Source: a virus. Taken from it: a DNA stretch of 21,755 bases. The first letter of the stretch is position 1, and each line of letters starts with the position of its first letter. Shown piece after piece: positions 8,331-15,829 of this stretch. Made by a program: the position numbers and the translations under genes. The stretch lies in IMG/VR virus record IMGVR_UViG_3300031975_001639, positions 1 through 21,755 of that record; one strand, written 5' to 3'. Under the pieces are notes generated by a model. It was not told where the DNA came from. It made no database searches and saw only the letters and a list, made by a program, of their open reading frames with translations.

Positions 8331-8367
8331 GTCCTTCACAATACTATTTATCGATATTGTGAAGGAC
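8331..8367 (-). promoter_or_regulatory. RBS-sequestering hairpin with late-promoter-like box in its loop
   Basis: A perfect 13-bp inverted repeat (arms 8331-8343 and 8355-8367, GTCCTTCACAATA) encloses an 11-base loop. In the minus-strand transcript the 3' arm carries AAGGA (8336-8332), the Shine-Dalgarno of the fibre ATG at 8323, so transcripts reading through from groEL would bury it. The loop contains GATAAATA (8352-8345), one mismatch from the T4 late box. A start at the usual distance would fall near 8339, inside the 3' arm, giving an RNA without the 5' arm and with a free site. T4 genes e, soc and 49 use this arrangement. No T-run follows the stem, so a terminator is less likely. Confidence 0.65.
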
Positions 8368-8375
8368 AAAGTTCT

Positions 8376-10070
8376 TTAGTACGTGTCGCCGTTACCTTGG
8401 TCGTATTGGGGCGGCAATACTTTTTCACCTGCACTAGGTGAAGGTCCAAGGACAGTTATATCTTCTTCGTCATTATCTTCGTAAATGGCACAGTCAGTAA
8501 TTAAAAGTAATCCTGCTATACTTGCAGCATTCATAAGAGCTTTTTGTACAACAGTGATAGGATCAATAATACCAATATCAAACATATTTCCATATTCACC
8601 CGTAGCGGCATCGTAACCAAATTCGGCATCTCCTTTGGTTACTTCATTTGCAACAACATCGGGGCTATCACCTGCATTTATAACAATCTGTCTTAGAGGC
8701 TCTTGTAAAGCCTTAAGAACAACTTGTATGCCTGCATCCTGATCTGAATTTTCTCCTTTGAGATCTTTAATTTTGTTCATTGCACGTATTAATGCAACTC
8801 CGCCACCTGGTACAATACCATCTTTAAGAGCAGCTTTTGTAGCATGAAGAGCATCATCAATTCTATCTTCTTTTTCGCGCAGTTCAATTTTTGTTGCTGA
8901 TCCGACTCTAATAATACTCACGGCACCGGTTAGGTTACTAATACGCTTTTGTTGACCTTTGTCAGTAAAAACGTCATCTCCTCTAGGAGCATCAATATAG
9001 TATTTAATTTTTTCATCTATATATTTTGTAATAGTGTCTTTGTCGCCGTGGCCGCCAATAATAGTTACCTGACTATCGGTAATTTCTACTCTATTTGCTA
9101 CTCCGCAATCTTCTAATTCGGCACTTTCTACTTTTCTACCTGTTTGATCAGAAATTACATTTCCGCCTGTCAGTACAGCAATATCTTCGCAGTATTTTGT
9201 ACGCATCTTGCCCTTCCAATCTGGTGGTTTAACTGCACAACATTGTATAGATCCGTTTAAGTTGTTTATTACCAATGTAGCAAGCACATCTTGCTCTACT
9301 TCTTCAGCCATAATTAAAAATGGACGTTTAGTTTCTACTAGTTTTTCTAGTATAGGTAAAACATCATTCATATTTAAAATTGGTCTGTCACAAATTAAAA
9401 TTAGCGGATTTTCTAAAACACATTTTTGTTTATCTGCATTAACAAATTGAGGAGATAAGTATCCGTGTTCGTATTGAAATCCGTTAACATTAACAAGCTC
9501 ATCATAATAATTCGTACCTGGCTCAACTGATACTAGTGCTTCGTGAGTTGCGTTGTCGCCGCCAAGAGCTTCTGTAATTAGTTTACCTAATTTAGGATCA
9601 TTGTTGGTTGCAATGGTTGCAACAGCTTCAGTTGATGATCTATCTTTACAAACTTTTGCATCAGCTTTAAGTTCTTTCATTACTGCTTCTACAGCTATAT
9701 CTATACCTCTTTTTAAATTAATGCCACTGATACCTGCTGTTAAGAATTTATTGCCTTCGTTGATCATTTTTTGGGCCAATAGTGTTGCTGTGGTTGTTCC
9801 ATCACCAATATCTTGGAATGTTTGTGTAGCCGCCTGCTTAATCATACGGACACCAGTATCTTCAAGTTTATCTTTTAACCAAATTTCTTTAGCAACAGTA
9901 ACTCCATCCTTTGTTACATGAGGCGGGCCAAATGTTCTTTGACAAATTACGTTTCGGCCTTTAGGGCCAAGTGTTACTTTAACTGCATTTGCAAGAATGT
10001 TAACACCGTCAATTATCTTTTTACGTCCAGGTGCGCCCTGAACAACTACTCTAGGAATAATTTTAGACAT
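8376..10070 (-). CDS. groEL: Phage-encoded GroEL (Cpn60) chaperonin
   Basis: This is a group I chaperonin subunit that folds proteins in an ATP-driven double ring with GroES; here it is probably for phage virion or accessory proteins. The length is 564 residues (E. coli 548). The equatorial ATP-binding motifs are present: TLGPKGRN (33-40), DGVTVAKEI (55-63), GDGTTTA (89-95) with D90, D406 (RIDDALHAT, equivalent to E. coli D398) and VPGGG (420-424). The apical domain includes FLIMAEEVEQD and the EDIAVLTGG...GRKVESAELED region. The C-terminal Gly-Gly-Met tail is missing, replaced by an acidic, Pro-containing tail (532-564), so the cavity floor differs from the bacterial form. The start has AAGGAG six bases upstream and overlaps the end of groES by 8 bases. 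The intact motifs suggest a working protein. Confidence 0.97.
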   Translation of the reverse strand: MSKIIPRVVVQGAPGRKKIIDGVNILANAVKVTLGPKGRNVICQRTFGPPHVTKDGVTVAKEIWLKDKLEDTGVRMIKQAATQTFQDIGDGTTTATLLAQKMINEGNKFLTAGISGINLKRGIDIAVEAVMKELKADAKVCKDRSSTEAVATIATNNDPKLGKLITEALGGDNATHEALVSVEPGTNYYDELVNVNGFQYEHGYLSPQFVNADKQKCVLENPLILICDRPILNMNDVLPILEKLVETKRPFLIMAEEVEQDVLATLVINNLNGSIQCCAVKPPDWKGKMRTKYCEDIAVLTGGNVISDQTGRKVESAELEDCGVANRVEITDSQVTIIGGHGDKDTITKYIDEKIKYYIDAPRGDDVFTDKGQQKRISNLTGAVSIIRVGSATKIELREKEDRIDDALHATKAALKDGIVPGGGVALIRAMNKIKDLKGENSDQDAGIQVVLKALQEPLRQIVINAGDSPDVVANEVTKGDAEFGYDAATGEYGNMFDIGIIDPITVVQKALMNAASIAGLLLITDCAIYEDNDEEDITVLGPSPSAGEKVLPPQYDQGNGDTY

Positions 10071-10368
10071 TATCTTCTCCTTTTAATTTTCCAAGAATTT
10101 CGTGTTCTTCTAAAATTAAAAATTCTTCTTTGTTAATTTTAATTTGGTGTCCAGCGTAGCGTGGATAGACAATCATGTCTCCTGCTTGTACAACCATATC
10201 TAATAACTTACCATCATCATTGATCTTACCTGGTCCTACACTAATAACTTCGCCTTTAGTGGGGCGTTCCTTAGTGTCATCAGAAAGAACAAGACCTGAC
10301 TTTGTTTTATTTTCGTCTTCGACTTTTTTTACAAGAAGTCTATCTCGTATAGGTTCAAATACCTGCAT
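10063..10368 (-). CDS. groES: Phage-encoded GroES (Cpn10) co-chaperonin
   Basis: This 101-residue co-chaperonin closes the GroEL cavity. It shows the family pattern: FEPIRDRLLVKK at the start and a mobile loop (about 20-33) with the GroEL-binding hydrophobic triplet in SGLVLS (E. coli GIVLT). A GEVISVGPGK strand, GDMIVYPRYAG and a final EEFLILEEHEILG follow. Two adjacent ATGs are possible (10371 and 10368). I chose 10368 because AAGGAG then lies six bases upstream, exactly as at groEL (AAGGAGAAGATAATG against AAGGAGAAGATGATG). It overlaps the groEL start, so the pair is co-translated. An exact TATAAATA late box lies just upstream, which suggests late expression with virion genes. Confidence 0.95.
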   Translation of the reverse strand: MQVFEPIRDRLLVKKVEDENKTKSGLVLSDDTKERPTKGEVISVGPGKINDDGKLLDMVVQAGDMIVYPRYAGHQIKINKEEFLILEEHEILGKLKGEDNV

Positions 10369-10398
10369 CATCTTCTCCTTAGTAACGACATTGCAAGG

Positions 10399-10406
10399 TA
10401 TTTATA
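10399..10406 (-). promoter_or_regulatory. T4-type late promoter for groES-groEL
   Basis: The minus strand reads TATAAATA exactly. The expected start point (six bases past the box, near 10393) gives a roughly 25-base leader containing AAGGAG before the groES ATG. It is located in the 70-base gap between groES and the assembly chaperone gene. Confidence 0.7.
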
Positions 10407-10438
10407 TTAGTAGTTTAATACGAATAATGATTTGTGGT

Positions 10439-10879
10439 TTATGACGGCTTAGTTGGCCAATTAGGATCCCAAGGAAATCTAGTTTGTGCTGTCAGGTCAC
10501 GTAACGCTGTTCTATAAGTGGACCATTCGGATCTTTTACTAGCAGTCATTGCCGCAGATACATCAGGTAAACCAGAAAAATCTGATTCTAATAATAGCTG
10601 GTTTCTAGTTGCTTTTACTTCTGCTTCTCGCTCAGCTTGGGTTTTTGGCTGTGTGCGATAGCCGTCTGTTCCGTGTGTTAATTCACCGTAGTCACCGTTT
10701 TGTAATTTTGTGTAAAGCTCTACTGAAAGAGGTTCGTCTGAATCAGGTCTAGCAATATATTCGCAGAAATTTTCACAATCTGTAAATCTTATTCTACACC
10801 AAACTTCTTCTACACCCATCACATAACATGCGTCTTGAACAGCAACTACATCGCTTGCGGGAACATTTTTAATAGCCAT
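10439..10879 (-). CDS. Phage tail (fibre) assembly chaperone
   Basis: This 146-residue protein's C-terminal half matches the Phage_tail_APC pattern. It has a helix of Glu/Arg (QAEREAEVKATRNQLLLESD, 81-100), then the signature R-x2-W-x2-YR-x-ALRDL (about 116-129) and a closing FPWDPNWPTKPS. Such proteins help tail-fibre proteins fold or trimerise and are usually not in the virion. The N-terminal part (1-70), with four cysteines (C18, C28, C35, C39), is not recognised. It has AAGGAG five bases before its ATG and an exact late box (TATAAATA) upstream. Its place beside groESL puts three folding helpers together, next to two fibre genes. Confidence 0.75.
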   Translation of the reverse strand: MAIKNVPASDVVAVQDACYVMGVEEVWCRIRFTDCENFCEYIARPDSDEPLSVELYTKLQNGDYGELTHGTDGYRTQPKTQAEREAEVKATRNQLLLESDFSGLPDVSAAMTASKRSEWSTYRTALRDLTAQTRFPWDPNWPTKPS

Positions 10880-10902
10880 TCCAACTCCTTTTATTACAAT
10901 AG

Positions 10903-10910
10903 TATTTATA
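10903..10910 (-). promoter_or_regulatory. T4-type late promoter for the assembly chaperone
   Basis: The minus strand reads TATAAATA exactly, 23 bases before the ATG at 10879. The predicted start near 10897 leaves an 18-base leader that includes AAGGAG. It sits just past the stop codon of the oxygenase gene ending at 10917. Confidence 0.7.
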
Positions 10911-10916
10911 CAAAAT

Positions 10917-11561
10917 CTAAAATTCTTTATAGCCTAATCTAGGACGCTTGTCATATACCCATTCAGGATAAAACGGTCCGTCTTTGTTTATATAATGAAA
11001 AAATCCTTGTATATGATAACTATTTATTCCTGCTACAAAAGGATCTCTCCAATGTTCAATATCAACACCCCTATATATTAAAATATCGCCGGGCGACTGT
11101 TGTATCGGAATGCCTGGATTACCTGCACTTACAAAATTTCCTAGGATAGGAGTATTTACAGATTCTTTATCTACATACATGCTCCAATGATAATCTTCAG
11201 ATGTATCATTATATTTAAAGTCAAAGCATACTGATGTGCTTATTTCGCAACTTTCTCTATCTTTATGCCTTTCCAGCTCCATTCCAGGCCTGTATACTCT
11301 ATAATAACTGTAAGTAGGAGATAGTCGTAGTCCGGTATTTAATTCCATGTATGGTAGCAAGAAAAATTCTAATGTTTCCATTAGTGTATCACCATACACA
11401 CTATGAGAAAATGGTACTTGACCGTCTGCTTCTTCAGGTGCATCCAATTTATTTTCTTCTCTCATCAAACAGTATTTAGATACTAGGTTGCATATGTCTT
11501 TTGGTACAACTGATTTGCAGTCGACATATAGATTTTCTTTGAAATGATCTGGATTTGTCAT
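10917..11561 (-). CDS. Fe(II)/2-oxoglutarate oxygenase (prolyl-hydroxylase-like)
   Basis: This is a 214-residue non-haem iron dioxygenase-type protein. It has the canonical HxD motif H99-K-D101 after a YYRVYRPGMELER strand (87-98), then STSVCFDF. A PGDILIYRGVDIEHW segment (157-171) gives the distal ligand H170, and GFFHYIN (186-192) follows. The arginine that would hold 2-oxoglutarate is not obvious, although R172 is next to the distal His. Proteins of this form occur in marine phages and bacteria, with a substrate unknown. It starts with an ATGA overlap of the upstream oxygenase gene and is the last of a run of minus-strand oxygenase genes. No promoter of its own is visible. Confidence 0.72.
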   Translation of the reverse strand: MTNPDHFKENLYVDCKSVVPKDICNLVSKYCLMREENKLDAPEEADGQVPFSHSVYGDTLMETLEFFLLPYMELNTGLRLSPTYSYYRVYRPGMELERHKDRESCEISTSVCFDFKYNDTSEDYHWSMYVDKESVNTPILGNFVSAGNPGIPIQQSPGDILIYRGVDIEHWRDPFVAGINSYHIQGFFHYINKDGPFYPEWVYDKRPRLGYKEF

Positions 11562-12058
11562 CTAAATGGGTATCCTAAGTTCCAGCCTACTAAGCTATAC
11601 CTTGTACCTTTTGTGACTGGTGTTACTTGGTGGTAGACATGTGATGGAAATACTATAACACTGCCTTGAGGTCTAATTTCTGTGCATTCGTGAAATCTTT
11701 CATCGGCATGCGGTCCAAAATCAAATTTTAAATTTCCACCTTCATATTCTTCAGGTTTATTTAAACTGATCGTAACACTTAGCTTTCTTACCTTACCAAT
11801 TAAATTGGGATTAGAAGTCGCTAAATTATCCTCAGTTAAAGGATTACCAAATGTATCTAACATAGGAGTTCCATCAGGGTTAAGTTTCCACTTATCTTCT
11901 TGAGGTTTAAATTCACGATAAGGTTTTGACCCCATATCAACATGCCATCCATAAAATTGTCCTGGGCCATACTTTGTAAATTGAAATTCTTCGGTATAAT
12001 CCCAATCAAAATTCCAACCTGCTTGTTTGTTGGCTTCACCGACAAAAGATTGGACCAT
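11558..12058 (-). CDS. C-terminal part of a PKHD-type 2OG oxygenase, separated from its N-terminal part by an in-frame TGA
   Basis: This part carries the whole catalytic core: H39-V-D41 (GQFYGWHVDMG), a RKLSVTISLN strand, EEYEGGNLKF, distal H143 in FPSHVYHQVTPV and R153 in GTRYSLVGW, ending GYPFR. These are the features of PKHD-type hydroxylases (counted from the ATG at 12058). There is no Shine-Dalgarno before this ATG, which lies only six bases after the TGA that ends the preceding piece, in the same frame. Together the pieces (11558-12346) make one ordinary family-length protein of about 260 residues. The core may be made by readthrough, by re-initiation, or not at all. It ends with an ATGA overlap of the next oxygenase gene. 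Confidence 0.7.
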   Translation of the reverse strand: MVQSFVGEANKQAGWNFDWDYTEEFQFTKYGPGQFYGWHVDMGSKPYREFKPQEDKWKLNPDGTPMLDTFGNPLTEDNLATSNPNLIGKVRKLSVTISLNKPEEYEGGNLKFDFGPHADERFHECTEIRPQGSVIVFPSHVYHQVTPVTKGTRYSLVGWNLGYPFR

Positions 12059-12064
12059 TTCAAA

Positions 12065-12067
12065 TCA
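12065..12067 (-). other. In-frame TGA interrupting a 2OG oxygenase gene
   Basis: The minus strand reads GACGAACCTTGATTTGAAATG, decoding D-E-P-stop-F-E-M with no frame change. Homologues I recall have a tryptophan near here (a DPW-type motif before the helix), so TGG to TGA, one base, would explain it. TGA ends several other genes in the window, so it is not globally reassigned. Confidence 0.75.
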
Positions 12068-12346
12068 AGGTTCGTCATTAAGCCATGTGATGTTTGAGTC
12101 TCTTACATACGCTTCGGTAGGATCTAATCCTTCTTGTTTTAATTCTTCTATAGATTTATCATTTACTGCTTTTTGGTAACCTTCAGACCCTTTGTGTTGC
12201 CAACCACCTGTGGTAGCAATAGATACTTCTTTACCAAATTGCTCTTCTTGTGCCTTCATTTTTGCAAGACCCTGTTGAATTATATGATCACATAGGGACG
12301 GATCTATTGCTTTTTCAAAATACCAATAATCATAATCTAATATCAA
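12065..12346 (-). CDS. N-terminal part of the split PKHD-type 2OG oxygenase
   Basis: These 93 residues match the start of PKHD-like oxygenases: YWYFEKAIDPSLCDHII near the N-terminus, a TTGGW segment (46-50), and RDSNITWLND (82-91) just before the catalytic part. It lacks all iron ligands, so it cannot be an oxygenase alone. It ends at a TGA after which the same frame continues into the core. The start is a TTG at 12346 whose TG overlaps the TGA of the upstream gene; the next ATG would remove the conserved first strand. GGAG lies ten bases upstream, a weak site. It may be a helper or dimerisation piece, but a broken or leaky-stop gene is simpler. Confidence 0.6.
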   Translation of the reverse strand: MILDYDYWYFEKAIDPSLCDHIIQQGLAKMKAQEEQFGKEVSIATTGGWQHKGSEGYQKAVNDKSIEELKQEGLDPTEAYVRDSNITWLNDEP

Positions 12347-12960
12347 CGGAAAACAGCTCCATGCACATGACCAACAATAATTTTCTTTTCGCCTTTAGTA
12401 ATTTTATCAATACTATAGGGTATAAAAGATGGAAAAATTAAAATTGATCCCTTTGTGTTAGTATTTACTTCAGTAGTGTCAATATTTAAAAAAGAAATAT
12501 TTCCACCTTCGTATTCGTCTTCATCTGATAAATTTACCATCCAAGTAATTTTTCTTGTCGGTGCAAGAACATTTAAATCAATATGAGTTTTATAGTAACA
12601 TTCTTCAGTATATTTATAGACTTGCGGAAAATCTTGATCAATAATTCCTAATAGATCAAAATTGTAAATTTGATCGTTTGCAGCTTTTGTTATATCTCTA
12701 ATCTTATCAAAAGGAAACGCTGCAACATCTCCTCTTAACTTTTGTCTAAATCCTTTGTGCAAGTCTTCGTCGCCCATAACTTTAATAGGCATCCAAAGTT
12801 CATCAATAGTATTTTCGCATATAGTTTTGACTTCCTCGTCGTCAAACAGAGAATTAAAGTTTACTGAAGTAATCTGTAAACTTGCTTGTTGTTCTGGCTT
12901 ATCTGATTCTGTGCGTTCCATGGCCGGCTGTGTAAATCCGCTTGAATTTTCTGTGTTCAT
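12343..12960 (-). CDS. PKHD-like 2OG oxygenase with altered active site
   Basis: The fold is recognisable: H134-I-D136 (YKTHIDLN), RKITWMVNLS, DEYEGGNISF, a GSILIFPSF segment and a final VGHVHGAVFR. But where active members have FPSxxxH and R, this one has Y190 (FPSFIPYSI) and K200 (KGEKK). It thus seems to lack the distal iron histidine and the arginine that binds 2-oxoglutarate. It may be inactive, regulatory, or use another chemistry. I chose ATG 12960 because GGAGG lies six bases upstream; the upstream in-frame ATG at 12984 has no such site. The protein is about 205 residues with a disordered first 30. It leads the minus-strand oxygenase run and its stop overlaps the next TTG start. Confidence 0.7.
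   Translation of the reverse strand: MNTENSSGFTQPAMERTESDKPEQQASLQITSVNFNSLFDDEEVKTICENTIDELWMPIKVMGDEDLHKGFRQKLRGDVAAFPFDKIRDITKAANDQIYNFDLLGIIDQDFPQVYKYTEECYYKTHIDLNVLAPTRKITWMVNLSDEDEYEGGNISFLNIDTTEVNTNTKGSILIFPSFIPYSIDKITKGEKKIIVGHVHGAVFR
12611..12618 (-). promoter_or_regulatory. Possible internal late promoter
   Basis: An exact TATAAATA on the minus strand lies inside the oxygenase gene, 265 bases before the TTG at 12346. It could drive the downstream split oxygenase. It is also explained by the codons for K-Y, so it is weak. Confidence 0.25.
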
Positions 12961-13069
12961 TTCTTTCCTCCGTTTCGCATACACATTTACTTATCTACGT
13001 ACATTACTATTTAATAATTTATTGATTCGTATTTCTGGTGATGTGTGCTAATTAAAGTTAAATATATAT
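12961..13069. promoter_or_regulatory. Divergent intergenic region between the two oxygenase runs
   Basis: This is the longest non-coding gap, between a minus-strand gene (start 12960, GGAGG at 12967-12971) and the plus-strand halogenase operon (start 13070). It must hold promoters for both directions. No exact TATAAATA is present. The plus side is AT-rich (TTAAATATATATATG) with no Shine-Dalgarno, so the first plus gene may be started from an unusual leader. Confidence 0.4.
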
Positions 13070-13675
13070 ATGATTTTACCAAAAGATACAACATACTCAG
13101 ATGGTTTACTTAGCGACCAACACAAAGCAATTATTGAAAATGATGTTTTAGGATTTCATTTTCCTTGGTACTATGTAGGTAAACAAACAACTTATATTCC
13201 ACCTGAAAATACTCCTGAAAAAATAAAACAAGGGTCGTATGTTAATGGTCCTTTCTTAAGCCATTCGCTTCTACGGAGAACTGAAGAAGAACATATTAAA
13301 CACACTGATAGACCAACTGATCATTTTAGTGACGGATATGCAGAATTCTTTTTTGAAATTTTTCATAACTGGATGCATCAAAATAATAAATCTTATCATA
13401 ATATTTTTAGAGCTAACGTAAATTGTAATTGGTACAATGGCGAAAATGCTGTTACAGTACCACACGAAGATCATACTTGGCATCATCATAATTGGTTATT
13501 ATATTTGACAGATAATCCCACAGCTCCTACACTAGTATGGAACGAAGAGATGAATGATTGGAACGAATTACCTGCACAAAAATGGCAAGTATCACAGTTC
13601 AAAGGTTGTTATCATGCCCACAAATACCCGGCATTACACGAAAGACGAGTGGTAGTGGTATTTACATATGCATAA
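13070..13675 (+). CDS. Fe(II)/2-oxoglutarate oxygenase-like protein
   Basis: This 201-residue protein is of the double-stranded beta-helix dioxygenase type. Its iron motif is H132-E-D134 in TVPHEDHTWHHH, followed by NWLLYLTDNP (141-150), where such proteins have a YLN strand. A VWNE strand comes next, then KGCYHAHKYP with the distal ligand H182 or H184, and ERRVVVVFTY with R192/R193 for the co-substrate. The His-rich stretch (H132-H140) is unusual. There is no Shine-Dalgarno before the ATG. It heads a plus-strand operon of two oxygenases and two halogenases; its end overlaps the next gene by 8 bases. The family is assigned from motif order only, and the substrate is unknown. Confidence 0.65.
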   Translation: MILPKDTTYSDGLLSDQHKAIIENDVLGFHFPWYYVGKQTTYIPPENTPEKIKQGSYVNGPFLSHSLLRRTEEEHIKHTDRPTDHFSDGYAEFFFEIFHNWMHQNNKSYHNIFRANVNCNWYNGENAVTVPHEDHTWHHHNWLLYLTDNPTAPTLVWNEEMNDWNELPAQKWQVSQFKGCYHAHKYPALHERRVVVVFTYA

Positions 13676-14300
13676 TTTTAATGTTATTGATCAAACAATT
13701 ATATTACACATGGAAAATGAAATTCCACAAGCAATGTGTGACAAAATTAGTAACCAAATTACAAAATATAAAGATCAAACACTTAATACAGATAGGAAAA
13801 TGTTAAAAAATAGTCATTTTGGATGCTGGAGAGGAAAGCCGCATTTACACAACGGCTTTGATGAGCAAACACAACAGTACCTTGTAAATAAAATTTTAGA
13901 AGTTTCAAATCAATACATGTCTGCTTTACCTAAACCTAATAAAATTAGTATGCAAGATGTAGAAATATCTACTCAGTGGAATGTTGATGCTTGGTTTAAC
14001 ATGAACGAAAGGGGTGCAGAAAATAGAGAACATGCTCACACATCTAGTGCAAACTTAGTAAGTGGCGTTTTTTACTTTCAAGGCACAGGAACTGGAGCAA
14101 TTGAATTTATACCACAACATTATATGCATAGAACAACACATGTTTCTTGGCCGTATCATGGAACTTCGTACTATGAACCTAAGGATGGAGATATATTATT
14201 ATTTCCAAGTTATTTGATACACAAAGTACATAATAACCCTATTGATAGACAAAGGATTAACATGGCTTTTAACTCCGGATTAGCAACAGAGGATTTTTAA
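13668..14300 (+). CDS. Putative Fe(II)/2OG oxygenase (2OG-FeII_Oxy_5 type)
   Basis: This 210-residue protein shows the typical phage pattern: DAWFNMN (107-113), REHAHTSSANLVSGVFYF with H122-A-H124, and a GAIEFIPQ strand. These are followed by GDILLFPSYLIHKV with distal H185 and then R196 in QRINMAFN. The HxH replaces the classical HxD, as in its paralogues at 1695, 17315 and 20061. It overlaps the preceding gene by 8 bases and its TAA overlaps the ATG of the first halogenase (TAATG), so oxygenase and halogenase are produced together. That coupling suggests that they act on the same substrate or pathway, although this is an inference. Confidence 0.75.
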   Translation: MHNFNVIDQTIILHMENEIPQAMCDKISNQITKYKDQTLNTDRKMLKNSHFGCWRGKPHLHNGFDEQTQQYLVNKILEVSNQYMSALPKPNKISMQDVEISTQWNVDAWFNMNERGAENREHAHTSSANLVSGVFYFQGTGTGAIEFIPQHYMHRTTHVSWPYHGTSYYEPKDGDILLFPSYLIHKVHNNPIDRQRINMAFNSGLATEDF

Positions 14301-15829
14301 TGAAAATTGTAATTGTAGGTGGCGGAACAGCAGGCTGGGTAACTGCAATAATTGCTAGTGCAAGACACAAAGATCACAATATTACTGTGATTGAAAGTAG
14401 TAAAATTGGTGTTGTCGGTGTTGGTGAAAGCACTACTGGGCACTTTACTGATATATTAACTAACTGGGCATCAAACTTTGGATGTGATCAAAACGAATTT
14501 ATTAAGGAAACTGGTGCAACTTTAAAATACGCTATCAAGCACAAGGGGTGGACTAATGATGTTGATGATTACTATATAGGACCTATTGACGGTACTACTA
14601 CTGCTGGTGCTGTACCTGATTGTATGTTTAACTATGGCTTAGATAAACTACAACGAAAAGAATTATTAAATTTATCTAGATGCGGACACTGGATTCATGA
14701 TGGTAAAAGTAATTTTAACAAACATACTAACCAGTTTGCAAATAATCATCATGCATATCATATAGACGCCCATCTTGCTGGTCAATATTTTAAAAAAGTT
14801 GTCCTACGTAGGCATAACACTACCTATATAGATTCAGAAGTATTAGATGTATCATTAAATGAACAAGGATTTGTTAAAAATTTAAAATTATCAAACGGAG
14901 AAATTGTTGACGGTGATCTCTTTATTGATTGCTCTGGATTTAACAGAGTAATTATGAAGCACTTACCGAGTAAATGGATTAGTTACCAGTCGAATTTGCC
15001 TCTCAATACAGGTATGCCGTTTCATTTAAAATATAAAGAAAACGAAACACCTGAACCGTATACAACAGCATGGGCACAAAAGGCTGGATGGATGTGGCAA
15101 ATTCCTTTAATGGACAGAAAGGGTTGTGGGTATGTTTACTGTGATGCATACACTACTCCTGATAAAGCACAACAAGAAATTGAAACTATTCTAGGGCAAC
15201 AAATTGATCCTATTAAAACAATTAAGTTTGATGCAGGTAGACAAGAATCGGCTTGGATCAAAAATTGTGTTACTATTGGTCTTAGTAGTGCGTTTCTAGA
15301 GCCGCTTGAAGCAACTAGTATTCACTCAACTATTGTCCAAGCAAATAATTTGTTTCTTGAATATGTACAACCAACTATTGAAGATACCCTAAATCCGGGA
15401 AGTATTTCTATCTACAACAAGCGTACTAGAAAACTATATGATGATATCAAAGATTTTCTTGTACTACATTACATGGGGGGTAGAAAAGATAGTGAGTTTT
15501 GGAAATATATAAATTCTGGCGTAACACAAACCGAATTTGTCAAAGAATTACTTGCAATGATAAAACATAGAACACCAACTGTAAATGATTTTCCGCACTA
15601 TCAAGGCAGTGCCGGGTGGCCTTTGTATAGCTATGTTATGGAAGGCATAAATTTACTAGATAAAACAAAAGCAGGTAAAGAAATAGACTTTGATCTAAAA
15701 GAAGGTAATCTGTATGAGTTAACACAAGACAGTTTTTATCATCAAAACAACATATGGCGTAATGAAGATCAATATACATACAGTTACAAAGAATTTATTG
15801 ATTATTTTAGAGAGTTAAGAAGAAAATGA
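14300..15829 (+). CDS. Flavin-dependent (tryptophan-type) halogenase, copy 1
   Basis: This 509-residue FAD-dependent halogenase would use FADH2, O2 and halide to halogenate an aromatic substrate. The FAD-binding GGGTAG is at residues 7-12, and GVGES at 40-44. The lysine that carries the halogen (PrnA K79) corresponds to K76 in ATLKYAI. The class signature W-x-W-x-I-P is intact at 264-269 (WMWQIP), and the catalytic glutamate is E337 in FLEPLEATS. All key sites are therefore present and the enzyme is likely active. Its start shares TAATG with the oxygenase before, and its stop shares ATGA with copy 2. A phage halogenase (VirX1, from a cyanophage) is known to halogenate several substrates; whether this one prefers tryptophan or a larger substrate cannot be told. 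Confidence 0.9.
   Translation: MKIVIVGGGTAGWVTAIIASARHKDHNITVIESSKIGVVGVGESTTGHFTDILTNWASNFGCDQNEFIKETGATLKYAIKHKGWTNDVDDYYIGPIDGTTTAGAVPDCMFNYGLDKLQRKELLNLSRCGHWIHDGKSNFNKHTNQFANNHHAYHIDAHLAGQYFKKVVLRRHNTTYIDSEVLDVSLNEQGFVKNLKLSNGEIVDGDLFIDCSGFNRVIMKHLPSKWISYQSNLPLNTGMPFHLKYKENETPEPYTTAWAQKAGWMWQIPLMDRKGCGYVYCDAYTTPDKAQQEIETILGQQIDPIKTIKFDAGRQESAWIKNCVTIGLSSAFLEPLEATSIHSTIVQANNLFLEYVQPTIEDTLNPGSISIYNKRTRKLYDDIKDFLVLHYMGGRKDSEFWKYINSGVTQTEFVKELLAMIKHRTPTVNDFPHYQGSAGWPLYSYVMEGINLLDKTKAGKEIDFDLKEGNLYELTQDSFYHQNNIWRNEDQYTYSYKEFIDYFRELRRK

Noticed and set aside
8331-8367. Rho-independent terminator after groEL
   Set aside because: The stem is strong, but no T-run follows on the minus strand and the arm carries the next gene's RBS, so a control hairpin fits better. 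Partial termination cannot be excluded.
11857-12078. Reading frame on the minus strand bridging the TGA at 12065
   Set aside because: It is in a different frame, has no family features and overlaps the well-supported oxygenase core; a shadow of the real gene.
12065-12346. UGA recoded as tryptophan throughout the phage
   Set aside because: TGA ends the Nudix, cupin, halogenase copy 1 and several oxygenase genes exactly at overlapping starts, so it acts as a stop elsewhere.
13061-13071. Alternating AT run (ATATATATATG) as a late promoter
   Set aside because: It does not match TATAAATA and runs into the start codon, leaving no room for a start site.
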